64,000 nt of DNA, taken from contig JAMPIT010000417.1 in NCBI GenBank assembly GCA_026261815.1, positions 3,567,501 to 3,631,500 on the forward strand, read 5' to 3'. Positions 40,815 to 53,000 of the stretch are shown one piece after another. This stretch comes from Monarcha castaneiventris obscurior. Taxonomy: Eukaryota > Chordata > Aves > Passeriformes > Monarchidae. Under the pieces are notes generated by a model. The model searched no databases. It worked only from the letters and a program-made list of their open reading frames with translations, and had not been told where the DNA came from. How positions within the stretch are numbered: the first letter of the stretch is position 1; each line of letters opens with the position of its first letter. The position numbers and the translations under genes are program-made.

Positions 40815-41307
40815 CAGCGGATCGCTGTGATGCGATCCCATGCGCTCTGTGTCACTACACAGTGCTATTGTTCTCCAGTAACCATTTGGGAGAGGCATGT
40901 CCATATTCCCATAAAGGAGGATTGATTATCGTCCCACTGGTCATCCTGTGCATCATGCACGGACATCATGCAGCATCACCTTAGGATGTGCTTCACTTCC
41001 CATGCAGTGATTTCGGGAATGACTGGTTTGCACCATGAAACCTACGTTCAGCACTAAGCAGACCCTACTCCTCAGAAACATTGCAGGGAATCTGAATTGA
41101 GGCTGCAGTTCAGAAGCATCAGTATGGTCATACTAGATGAGATCAAAGGTCTCCCTGACTCATTGGTTCAGTGTTTCTGCTAGACACCAAAACTGTCCAG
41201 AAAAGGAAAATATATCAATAATTTACCTTATGTATAGTTTTTTTTCACTCTCACCTTTGGGCTAATTCAAAGTTAAGCACATGGGCATTTAGCTGCACAG
41301 GAGACTA

Positions 41308-41311
<4 letters not shown>

Positions 41312-41362
<51 letters not shown>

Positions 41363-41380
41363 GTATGTATGTATGTATAT
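41312..41380. repeat. Compound microsatellite (TA)n-(T)n-(TGTA)n
   Basis: A TA run from 41312 to about 41346 leads into about 16 T and then TGTATGTATGTATGTATATA. Likely polymorphic. Confidence 0.95.
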
Positions 41381-41497
41381 ATACAGCAGGCAGAAGACCT
41401 GATTTTCCTAAATACAAATCTACCATAAATTTGAATGGATACATGAGATCCAGCAGCTCTTTAGCATTTGGAAGAAATCGATTTACCGTGTCCTCTC

Positions 41498-41521
41498 TTT
41501 TTTTTTTTTTTTTTTTTTTTT
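41498..41521. repeat. Poly-T run (24 bases)
   Basis: Uninterrupted T at the end of TCCTCTC. No LINE or retropseudogene body is recognised beside it. Confidence 0.95.
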
Positions 41522-41679
41522 AATGTGTTGCAGAGATGACAGAAACCCTGGACTATCTTTCTTAAAAATTAAGTTTGGTAAGATGTAATCCACAAGAATA
41601 GAAGTAAAAGCACACCATTCAAAACTGTGTTATAATGGCAGACCCAAACTTGTAGAGATCATGGAAGAAAGGATATTTA

Positions 41680-42230
41680 GAATCAACCCCTGTACTTGGC
41701 ACTGGTGACACCACACCTCAAAACCTGTGTTCAGTTTTAGGCCCTTCACTGCAAGAAAGACATTGAGGTTCTGGAGTGTGTCCAGAGAAGGGCAACGGAG
41801 CTGGGGAAGGGTCTGGAGCACAAGTCTGATGAGGAGCAGCTGAGGGAACTGGGGTTGTTTAGCTTGGAGGAAAGGTTGCTCAGGGGGGACCTTACTGCTC
41901 TCTACAATTACCAGAAAGGAGGCTGTAGCCAGGTGGTAGTCAGTCTCTTCGCCTAAGTTACAAGCAATAGGACCAGAGGAAATGGCCTCGACTTGCACCA
42001 GGGGAGGTTTAGATTGTATATGAGGAAAAATTACTTCACTGAAAGGTTGGTCAAGTATTGGAACAGAGTGCCCAAAGAAGTGGTTGAGTCACAACCTGTG
42101 GCAGTATTTAGAAGACATGTGGATGTGGCACTCAGGAATATAATTTAGCAGTGGAGTTGGAAGTGCTGGGGTAATGCTCACACCTGATGATCTTAAAAGT
42201 CTTTTCCAAACTAAATGATTCTACAGAGTC
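41680..42230 (+). mobile_element. CR1 LINE 3' fragment (copy C)
   Basis: Sense-oriented CR1 3' end: CTTGGCACTGGTGACACCAC, AAGAAAGACATTGAGGTTCT, GTCCAGAGAAGGGCAACGGA, GGGAACTGGGGTTGTTTAG, AGGAAATGGCCTCGACTTGC, GGGGAGGTTTAGATTGTATA, and finally GATGATCTTAAAAGTCTTTT with an ATGATTCTA tail. The sequence is fairly intact for its length. The antisense ORF at 41630-41998 is a shadow of it. Confidence 0.93.
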
Positions 42231-42295
42231 ATAATCACAGACTAGTTTGGGCCAGAAGGAATCTTCAAGGATCATCTAGTTCCTGTCACACCAAG
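42229..42295 (-). mobile_element. Short CR1 3' terminal fragment, opposite orientation (copy D)
   Basis: Directly after the tail of copy C the plus strand reads TCATAATCACAGACTAGTTT, then GGCCAGAAGGAATCTTCAAG and GATCATCTAGTTCCTGTCAC, the reverse complement of another CR1 3' terminus. It is only about 65 bp and more diverged. The two copies therefore lie tail to tail. Confidence 0.7.
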
Positions 42296-44534
42296 GCTAA
42301 TTTTCCTGTTGCTCAAAATCCCTTTCAACTTGAATGAGCCCAAAGAATGAGAAAAACACATCCCATTCATGCTAACTTTATCTAAACTATAAAGGCTTAA
42401 TTTTGGAAAACAACTAGGTAGCCACTGATACATAAGAAGTGCACTCTGAAGAGCGATTCACTAAATTTCCTAATATTTCTTTTTCAATGCCTGACAACAT
42501 ATTTCTAATATTAAACAGTAACATTTCATGTAGCATGGTCTAGCTACATCATGGATAATGCAGTAACTGTCACCCAGAACCTATAAAAAAATAATGGCTA
42601 ACACTTTGTAGCTGTTGACTGGATCTCATATAAAATATTAACTACCACAGGCTTCAAAATAGTTTGCCCACGAATTTTAATTATCTTGCCATGGAACAAT
42701 AACATTTATAATTCTAAAACATAAAAAAAACCAAGCACATCCAAGAAATAAGCAAATGCAAAATCAGATTTCTGGTTGTGTAAGTCAGATAGCAAATTGT
42801 CTACTTTCTGTTCCCTTTTTCCTTCATATCTGTTTCTTTTCCCTCTGCAACTTATTCCCAGTCCACATAATTTATTAAGAAATAGTTCTAATACTGTGAC
42901 CTTTCATTCTGTACACATTTTCTCCTTTATTTACACCTTTTCACTCTTCTGCAAATGTTGTTGAATTTTTTACCTCAGATACAACACAAAAGCAGTAATT
43001 AGACTACCACAGTTCTGTGTTTTCTACCTATACCTGAGTAGTTAAAATATACAAATACTCCCACAAGATGTCATTTTTACACCAGTCCATAAATTAGTTG
43101 CATATATAATGGCAAGCATAATCTCTTATTACCAGTGAATATAAGGAAAAAAAAAAATCCATCCATTTGAAGAAGCACGTTCAGAGAAATTAACTAGGTA
43201 ACTTGTGTTCAGCCAAAGCAAGTACTGTCTGTGAAACCTAAAGTTACATACTGGTCTCATACACACAGCAATACAGCCCTCTGAGCTCTCCATCCTGACT
43301 AGCAACCAGTATTGTCTTCAATAGTCTTCTATATAAAGGTAAACTTGTTCTGCTTTTTGTCCAAGGGGCTCATTATTCTTCTCACGACATACTGCATTTT
43401 CTTAAAAATCTAAATGAATGTGTTCAAAACTAATGAGAGGACAGCTTGATACACTCTTTGGGTAGTATTAACTGTACACAGAGTAATTCAGTTGCAAAAC
43501 ACTATGGAAGGATTTTGCAATGTTGCTACACAGCTGATTTTCACGGTGTTGGGATATCTACTGCCAAAGTCCATTAATCTGGCACTCTAGTACTTTATTC
43601 CCTCAGTCACAAGGAAACTTTCATCCAAGCCAGTCCACCTTGTCTGGCACCCTTCTTCCTGATGCTATTGTGATGAGTGTTTCCACCAATCCCTTTCTAT
43701 ACAAGGATACTGCATCTGACAACTAACATTTAGGGATCCTTTGGGGCCTCCTCCTATCCTAATTCAAGAGAAGTGTTTTCCTGACTATTTACACATTGCT
43801 CCATGAGCTAGCTCTGTCTAATTTAACTTTTCTTTGCAATAAAAAACTGCTTCTAATAGTTTGGTGGACACTTGTGAGTTTCCCTTGTCCCTTATGCCTC
43901 TAATATTTGGTCCAAACAGACCAGTGCTATCAACAAATTGGACAATACAACTAGATGTTCCTGATTTAGTGAGACAAGATTGTGGGAGACTGTGACTTCA
44001 CTTGATATAATTTCTAGATTTCAGTACACCTTCCTAAAAGGAAAAGTCACTGCAAAGAATAAAACAGACAAAACAGGAGTTACTAATCCCCACTACACAT
44101 TATAGGAATGTCACGAAGCTACAAAATACCAGACTGCAGATTGTTCAACACTGGCTAACCACCCTTCACCCCAGGTTCCATATCCCACACGGCACCAAAC
44201 ACACAGTATAATTATATTTCTGAATAATCAAAGAATTCAGTACAGGAGGATGGATGGTACTTGGAATATAAGGCAGCTGATATTTCTTTTTTTAGTATTT
44301 ATCATTCTCTGCGTAGGTCCATGTCTTATATATAGTTTCTCATTGAAGACCTCACCAGTAAGAATGACTCACTTTCTTCAGACTTTTTTTAGACATTCAT
44401 TGAAATAATATTAGACAGCTCCAAACAACGAATTAATGTGTTTTATAAGACTCCATCAAAGCAAGGTGGCATTTTAATACCCATTGTACAGATAAAGAAT
44501 TAAAGCAGAACAAGTTAGGGCTAGAATTAAAAAA

Positions 44535-44570
44535 AAATACAATATATTAGTTAAATACAATATATTAGTT
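44535..44570. repeat. Perfect 18-bp tandem duplication
   Basis: AAATACAATATATTAGTT occurs twice head to tail (44535-44552 and 44553-44570) with no differences. Confidence 0.95.
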
Positions 44571-46991
44571 CTCAATGCCTAAATGCAGGGATTGCTTTCT
44601 TCCATTTCAAAAGTACTCGGTATCTATCTACATATATATTTAAGGGACAACTGTAGTTACATTCAGTTTTAGCTGTGAGCACTCACACTTCAGCAAATCA
44701 AAATCTGCTCCTTCCCTTCCACATGTGTATTAAAGGATTTTGAGTGCAAGAGTTTTATCTGACAACTTTTTCACAATTTGTAGCTAGCAGACCAGGTAAA
44801 TCAGAAGCCTGAGATACCCTGGAAAATGGAAAAATCTGAATAACATGGAACTACAAAGTATGCTGCAAAGCATGACAAACCCTCTGCAAAAAGTCATCTT
44901 AAGCCCAGACAAGGAAATCAGTTTTCACTCAGCACCAGCTCTGTTGGCTTTGAGGTGTGAGTGACAAGAACATCACTGCAAAAACCATCCAGTTAAATGT
45001 CCCACTGCTTTTCAAATCAAGTTAAAATGTTTTAAGTCAGTAAAAGAACACGGATGTGAAGCACACATTATCTGTCCCCCTCTGTTTTCTGTTGGTCCAT
45101 CTCCTTTTTGCCTCTCCTTCCCTTCCTCCGTCCTTCGATTTGGAAACCAAAGAAAAGACATATGGTAATTTCTACTTGGGAAAGAGCAAAGGGAGAAAAC
45201 GAAGACATGGGCAGCACAAGAAGAGTCCAGCCTGCAGGAAGGGTGAGGCAGAGAGAGATCTCATAAACCAAACAAGGGGAAAGGGTCAGACACAGAGAAC
45301 CTCATAAATAAAAAGAAAGGAAGAGTGGTACCCAGGCAGGTCCAGGGGAGACGAGGAGTATTAAGAAACAGTTTCTGCCATGAGTTTGGTTTATGGAATA
45401 AAAAGCATGACTTAAAGATTAAAATAATGATAAATTACATTTAGGTAGCTCATACACAGAGAAATGTTTTTGATTCATTCTGTTTAATTATTAAATTAAC
45501 TATTAAATACTGGTTTTGTTATTCTGCACTAAGTCCAATCCTTGCCACTGAATAAATTTGGAATTTAACTGAAGGTACTCAGTGAGATTCTTCAGGTAAT
45601 CTGGCTGCCTCTGACTCCCTCCTGAAAAAGTGCTCTTCCCAACTACAGGTACTTAGAAATCTGGATATCAAAGGTTAGACACAAGCAGATAATTGTCCAC
45701 AAGATAGCTCAAAATACACAGATATTTCTATCCCAGGATCCCCTCTTGATTTCATATATGTAGGCCAGCAAAGTTATGTAATTTCTCTTAGCCAGATAAG
45801 GGAATAGAGAGGCATTTTTCCCAAAGTCATAATCCAAATCAAAAGCCAAACTCAGAGAAGACCCTTAGATATACTGTCCTATGGATTCTCCATGGACCAG
45901 GCTGCTTCTGCATGTGCTAGCATTTTCTTTACTCTCTTTTCCCCTGAGTCTCCATTTCTTATTTTTAAAGAATGAGGGAAATCAGAATGCTTTTTAAAAA
46001 TGCATATACTTGAAGCAGAGTTAGGAGATAGAGAGAAATCAACCATACAAGCAGGGAGAGCAGAATTTTCTGACAAAAAGCTTGATATTAGTGAGAATAG
46101 ATTTGTTGGTATGTTGATTCTTTGGTGTAATATTCCATTCTTGCTCCATAAAGTTATTTTTTGAGCAGAAAGCGAAGATCTACTATTTCTATAGGCAGTA
46201 AAACAAGTACTTAAAAAATCAGAATGTCAGGAATAAAAAGTTCATGGACAGAACAGCCACATTTCCAAATTCCAAGGGAGATGGAAAACAAAATAAAATA
46301 ACTTGCATTGTCAATTTGTAATTCCTTTCTGGCAACAAGAGGGATGCCTAGGGAGTTCAGAGAAGCTAACAGGGCTATAATATTCATATAATATTTAAAA
46401 ATGGATCAAGGCTAAAAGCCAACTCAGTTGTGCAATCTTTTATCCTAATTCAGCATAGCAGCTAAGAACTGCTAATTCTTTTTAAACGCCATCTTGACTT
46501 ACTTCAAGAAGTGGCCCTTCTATGTGATTAAAACGGGAGCTGTTTGGAGAGAGCAAACCTCAGGAAGTGAAAAAGCTGGTAAATAGTGGGGCTACTGAAG
46601 AACAGAAGCTATCAATCATTTCAGAGATTTAAGAGCTGTAACCAGCTGCAACAAATAACATATTTTTTCTTAGTGTAAGCTGTAAGATACCAGTGAATAA
46701 CACGCAGACTTTTTCCCCTTCTTTCTGACTGCCAAGGGGGATTGCATACAGAGGGGCAACAATTTGCTAATTTTTGGCTGCTAAATAGGCATTCTGAGAA
46801 AATACCATTTGAGATTTATATTGGAAGGTCATTTGATAGGTATTTATCCAGTGTATTTTTATTCATGGTATTCCAGTTTTCACTATTTAGCACTTCTATT
46901 CATGGTAATCTTATTTCTCAACTTCTGTCACCTGAGCAATTACTTTGGCTTTTATATTTCAAAACTACCATCTAGATCTAGCCTTTGGATC

Positions 46992-47010
46992 AAAAAAAAA
47001 AAAAAAAAAA
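46992..47010. repeat. Poly-A run (19 bases)
   Basis: Uninterrupted A after TTTGGATC. The preceding 100 bases are not a recognisable retroposon. Confidence 0.95.
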
Positions 47011-50000
47011 TCAAATAATTATTATCTAATCAAAGACATTCAACACAAATCTAAAGAAGGTATGGTACATCTTGCAAATTTAACCCATTGTTGTTCCCAT
47101 CAATAATGTTATTAAGGCGTTCAATTTCCAGTAATTTGATAAAATACCGCATAAAATAAGAGTAATAAACATCTGAAATACGAGGTTTCAGTTAAGGCAA
47201 CAAGTGTATATATATCCTCAGTTTCATCAGTACTAGCCAGTCTAAAGCAAATACAGTGTATTTCTGCATGGAGATTTTATCCCATACGCACAATAATTGG
47301 GGTTTAATGAGGGACAGCAAAAGATACAGAATAGAACATGTTCCATAGTGAATAAAACATTTGAAATGTTTAATGTAGTGTTTTAAAGACTACAGAAGTA
47401 AATTACTTGGGGATTAAAGTAGCATTTGTATTTCTCATTTTACTGAAAATACCGTTCAATCAGGAGTGGGCTAAGAACAAGACCAGAGACCAGGTGTGAA
47501 TTTCATTGTGTGACCTTGCACTTTCCATGAACAAAATCTTTCTGTTAATTTGATTAATTATGCATATGTGGAATAAAAGCATAGTTTAGACAAAGCAACT
47601 TGCTGTGTCTACACTGGGACTTTACCTTAATTTCAGGAGATTGAAGAATGTATCTTTTGTTGCAGATAAAGTCAAGAACACCAAAATTTCTTATAACTGG
47701 GTTTGTGCTTAGACCCATGTGAAACACGGGCAAAGTTTTTGGAGGTGACTTCTGATGCACAGTTCCCAGCTTCTGAAAAATTGTGACAAAAGTGTTTCTA
47801 ACTGAATACACAAATTTTCAATTCTCTAAAGTCATAATCTGAAGTATTACAACTTTATCTTTTCTAACTCTTTTCAACCCAGTTTCTAAAATGCAAATGA
47901 AAAGCATCCTCAGATATATAGGTATTTTTTCCTAATGTTCCCGATGAACAACACTATGCAAGTGTACATCACTGCTGAACGAGAAAAGAAGGCAGTTTAG
48001 GGGTCTAATTATTGTTTTAAATGACTGTTGGGCTAAGGTTGTAAAATTTAAGCAATGCAGCATTAGAAAAATAAAAACAAGTTTTATTTTAACTGCTAGT
48101 TCTTTGAAATATGTGCTTGTGCATACTCAAATCTCAGTACACTTAATGAGAAAGGAATTTTGAGGGAAATAAATTAGTAAAGGAACTCATGACTGAAGAC
48201 TCTATCATAAAGCACATGAATCTGAGGGGTGAACTGAGGTCACCCAGGTACTGTAACTCTGCAGTTCTTTATTTCTGAGCACGTGGAATATTTCATTATA
48301 ATGAATTACCCTTTTGCGTAATAGGTGCATGCACAAATGTGAGCATGTGTGTGTGTGAACAGACAAAACAGACAGCATGGTGATAAAGGCTACACAGGTG
48401 TCACTGCTTTTGTCAATGCCAAAGTTAAAACAGATGCTGGGATGTTGGCACCATAAACAATATATGGGCATGGCGTGCAGGAGAAGGAAGAAAAAGCACC
48501 AACATGTGGGAAAACAAAAGATTTATGAACTAAAGGACAGGAAATTTAGAAATCCGGGAAATTTAGAAGCAGTCAGGCAAACTCTGTACCAGGAATGGCT
48601 TGCTTGCATGGCAATTCTGATGCATCATTCTAAAACAGCTTTTAAAAGGCACCTGTAGTTTTACTAGCAAAATTAAGTTTGTCTCCGTTGTTGAAATTCT
48701 AGTCACTTTTGACGGAAAAAAATTCTCATTTAAATGATGGGGGGCACAATGTGTTGTACAGTACATCTGCTTCTTTACTGGTTTCCTTTAAATAGTTCAT
48801 CTCCCAACTGCTGAGTTACTTCATTTAGCTTTATTCTCTACCCATTACATCCCATTGCAGCATTCTCTATCCTTCCCCATTTTCTCTCCACCAGAGTCAG
48901 TACTAATGACAGTAACTATCTGTTGCCAGTAACACCACCATGCATCTCCCTCTTGATTTAGGCAAAGGCTGTATGGTGAATGGTTGAAGACAAGCAGCTC
49001 AGGAGACTGGAAATCCGTACTGAGGAAGAATCCTGTGATCTGACATACATCTTGGTACTACATTTATATTTTAGTTGTCCTCTAATAATTTATTCACTCT
49101 CCAGAAGCTTTCAAAAATGATTGCTAAAGGATTTGGTATTTTCTCTTCAGTTTCTTAAAACTCTTCATCAAACATCACCTAAGCTAGATGATTCGGATAT
49201 TCTAATAAACCAAGTATTCTTTTGTCTATTTGCAGTATGATTACTCTCACTCTTCCTCTTCCTCCAATTTATCAGTGGTCTTCATTAACACTATACTTGA
49301 CCAATTATTAAATTTTGTTCTTTATGCTAAAACAAAAATGCATTTTATCTGATTCCAGCAGTGGTGGTAACTTTCTTAATAGTCCTTTTAGTGATAGCAT
49401 ATTGATAAAAAGTTCTCTGAATATATTCTAGTCACACAGTTAATAACATAGCATTTTCTCCCCTAATTATTTTTCCTTTTTGTATTTTGATTATCTGTTC
49501 TTTCACAATGTAGTCTTTCTTTATTTTAGATTGTTTCTATTTTCTGATCAGCATTAATTGTTGTTCTTATAACTGCCTGAGCTTTTCTTATATCATCTGG
49601 TCTTCCTTCAAAAAGAATAACATGCCCAAGAATCATATTTATTTCCAGTTATCTGTTTGTACTCATTAATCTTTGCCTGAAAACTCCTTCAGAGTCCCAC
49701 CATGACATTATCTGTAATCAAGCCACTCTGTACTGCTCTGTCCTTTAACTCAGGCAGGGAAGTCTGTCATTGTTTGAAATTAATTGATCTACTCTTCCAG
49801 ATTACATTTAATTGCTTCTTGGACAATGTTATTCTAAAGAAGTAATATACACAACTGTATACTATATTGCTTTGAGACTTTCTTTCATTCTGTTTGGGTT
49901 TTTTTCTTAATTTAATTAAAAATTATTCCCATATGGAATAACTAAGAATAAGCAGTAACTTCTTATTACATACAGGACATTAGTTTTAAAATTGTAAGTA

Positions 50001-53000
50001 CAACTGAAAACTGATTATCCTGTGAATCTTCAGTTTTTCGCTCTGAAGAATAAAACCCCTTTGATTTTTTACCTTTCTTAATCTTTACATTTTCTGTTAC
50101 TTTTAATGACTTTTATATCTTGTCAGGTTTTCCATAACTTTCATCAGTTATGGAGAACAGCATCATACACATCACTCTATACACAAACATTTCTAATTCT
50201 TGAAGTTTTACCATTGTTTTTTTTGGTCAACAAAATCAGCTGGAAGGTTTTGGCCTTAAATAAATACACAGCAAAATCATTTTACTAGCACTTCACCTGT
50301 TATTCTAGAAGTTATTAAAACATCATGCTTCATTCTGATAATTAGAGTTTTCATCCACTTTATCAAACTAACTTCCAGATTAAATACTTGCTACTAGTTT
50401 CTCATAAAATTGCATTTAGGGCCAATAGCCAATTCCTCCAATATGTAGTCTCAAAATACAGCTCATCAGTGTTTGTACATCAAAATGAGGCCACCCTCTG
50501 CACTAGGCAGGCTTTTAGCTTAAACACACCATTTAACATTAACATTTAACATATTGTTGGAACAGATGGGACTAATTCCCATCCCCACGTATCGTACTCA
50601 CAGATATGTACCATGAAATGGTTTCACTGTTACTGGTGACTGTACATGCAATGGCTTTCAGCGTCTGGATTTGGCCCTTTGTTCCTAGGGAGGTGTCTTG
50701 GGGCAACTTTATGATGTGTATCCCCTATCACCTGCCCTATGCCCAGAAATAAATCCTGTGCCTTTCTGTGCCTTTAAAACTGAGTCCAAGAGAAAGAAAA
50801 AAGGCCAGTGGAATTCCTTTGGCACTGTGTTCGAAAACAGAGGACAGGAGGGTAGGACTGAGCCCAATACATTGCTGTGTACCTTGGACAAGCTCTTTTC
50901 TCTAAGTCTGAGCTTAGCAAAGTAGCACATACACACCAAATGTCACTAACATGAATGGCAGAGGTGAGTGCAAGGACGTTCCACTCAATATACCGGCACC
51001 TGGATTGGTGACCAGGACTGCAGCCCAAAGTCCTGTCTCTCTGCCTTGTATGTACAACCTTGTGTGGAACAACATTTAAATGAAGACAGCCAAATATTCC
51101 AGAACAACCAGAGAAGCCCTCACGTAGGATTAATTTAGGTTAACTTAGCAGAACCTAGCATACAGGCAGATGGACCCATCCCTGATTGCATGTTCAAGAT
51201 AAAATTGCTGAGACAGGTTTAGAAGAAAACACACTCCTCTGACTCTCAAGGGATCCATCATACCCAGGATGTCTTAATGAAGCCAACAGTCCGTTTGGAG
51301 GTGTGTTCCTTATGAATCAACCGTTCAAGTGAAATACACAAAAACTTCATCTCTCTGTTGGGCAATCATTATTGCCAAAATTTTCATAAAGTCCTCTGTC
51401 AAGTGCAGGACCAGTCCCCAGCCTGCAGTGCTACGTTTTTCACACACATGTATTATATATATATAGATATATAAACATGAAGCAGATTCCTCTTAATTCC
51501 CTTTCCACAGGGGAATGAGCACTGCCTCCCCATTTCTGCATGCACTCACACAGGACGATGTAGACTTGCCAGAGACCTCAAGAGAGAAAGACTGTAAGCT
51601 ATTATTTACATATGCAATACTAGGTGGTACATTAACAAGCTCTTCTCTCTCGACTAGCTTGAGGAATACCATGACAGAAGCATTAACAGAGCATGTGGAA
51701 TGGAATTATATGTTAGACCCGCTGCTGTTGCAGGATGACAGGCACAATCTTCAACTCTGGCACCCACCTGAGCTCTAATTTGCAGCTTCTATAGTAAGAA
51801 TTCCTACTAGGATGAAAAAGATCTTGAAGCCTCAGGGCTGAATGTTCTGAGGGAGGAGAAAAAGCTCTGATAAAAATACTTTGTGTTTTGTTTTCAGTGA
51901 ACCCTGTATGGATTCTAGCCCAAACTGAACCATCAAAACTTTTCTGTCTACATTATAGCTTAAGGAGATCTAGTACAAAACCATCAATACAGCCTAGACA
52001 GTGGTTCAGCTGATCAGATGAATCTACTTTAATTTATCCTCAAATAACTACCCTAATAGTTATTCAGCCACTCAGCTAAATTGCATTCTATACTCCATTG
52101 GCTTTAATGTCTGATTAGGTGCTTCACTTAGTCACCCACAGAAAAGAATTTAGAGTCATCTGAGGAGCTGCAAATGGATGTTGCTTGGAAACTGACTGAA
52201 GCTCCAGACAGGTATGGCTATTTTATAGATCCTGCACCATAAAGTCCAAGTCTACACAGATGTCTCAGACATCTCAACTTCAATATGAGGGCAACTGAAC
52301 TGAGTCCTACGGACATGTAAATAGACATGTAATTGTCTATATTTGAACTTAAAATCTGCCCCATTCGTTTTGGGCTAAGGGAAAAGGTGGCCTGCCTGAA
52401 GACCAACAGGTGCAGAGATTATTGAGGTGAAGGAGAGGAAGACTCAGAAGACACCAGAATGACAAAGTCACTTTACTCATGCAAAAATCCAAGGCTGCTC
52501 TGGTACTGAGAGGAGCTCCACAATTTTAGTGTTAAGTTCTGTACACCTGCCATGAAACTAAATGCAAATCCTAGCTGTGAGAGTCAGGTCCAGGTGAGTG
52601 GACTGAAACTCGTGGTTCCAGGCATATATTCTAAGATTTTATTGGATGTACATTAAATCTTAAACCACAGCTTATTCCAGCATCACTGGGACTTATACTC
52701 CTTCTACTCTGCCAGATGTATGGCTTGCTGTATACCACAAACATCAACAGCCAGTTTTAAGGTTGCCTTAAACAGTTCTTAATTTCTGGGTAAAACACAC
52801 AGAGACAAAGCCTTGTAAATCTTAGGGTGCAGATGATGCTCAAGTACCCTGGTGAGTCCCAGTGGTAGCCATTATGGGCCTGGAGAGCTCATGGCCTGGA
52901 TGCTGCAGAGGTTGATCTGCTTGTTAGGAGTTGGCTTCTGGAAGTCACCAAAGTCACTGCAGACTAGAACCCTTGTCAAAAATTGGCCTCTTTTTCATCA

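Noticed and set aside
40679..40984. 101-codon ORF over the CpG-dense patch
   Set aside because: The peptide has no recognisable domain. The patch looks regulatory rather than coding.
41630..41998. 122-codon minus-strand ORF
   Set aside because: It lies antisense to CR1 copy C and has no domain of its own.
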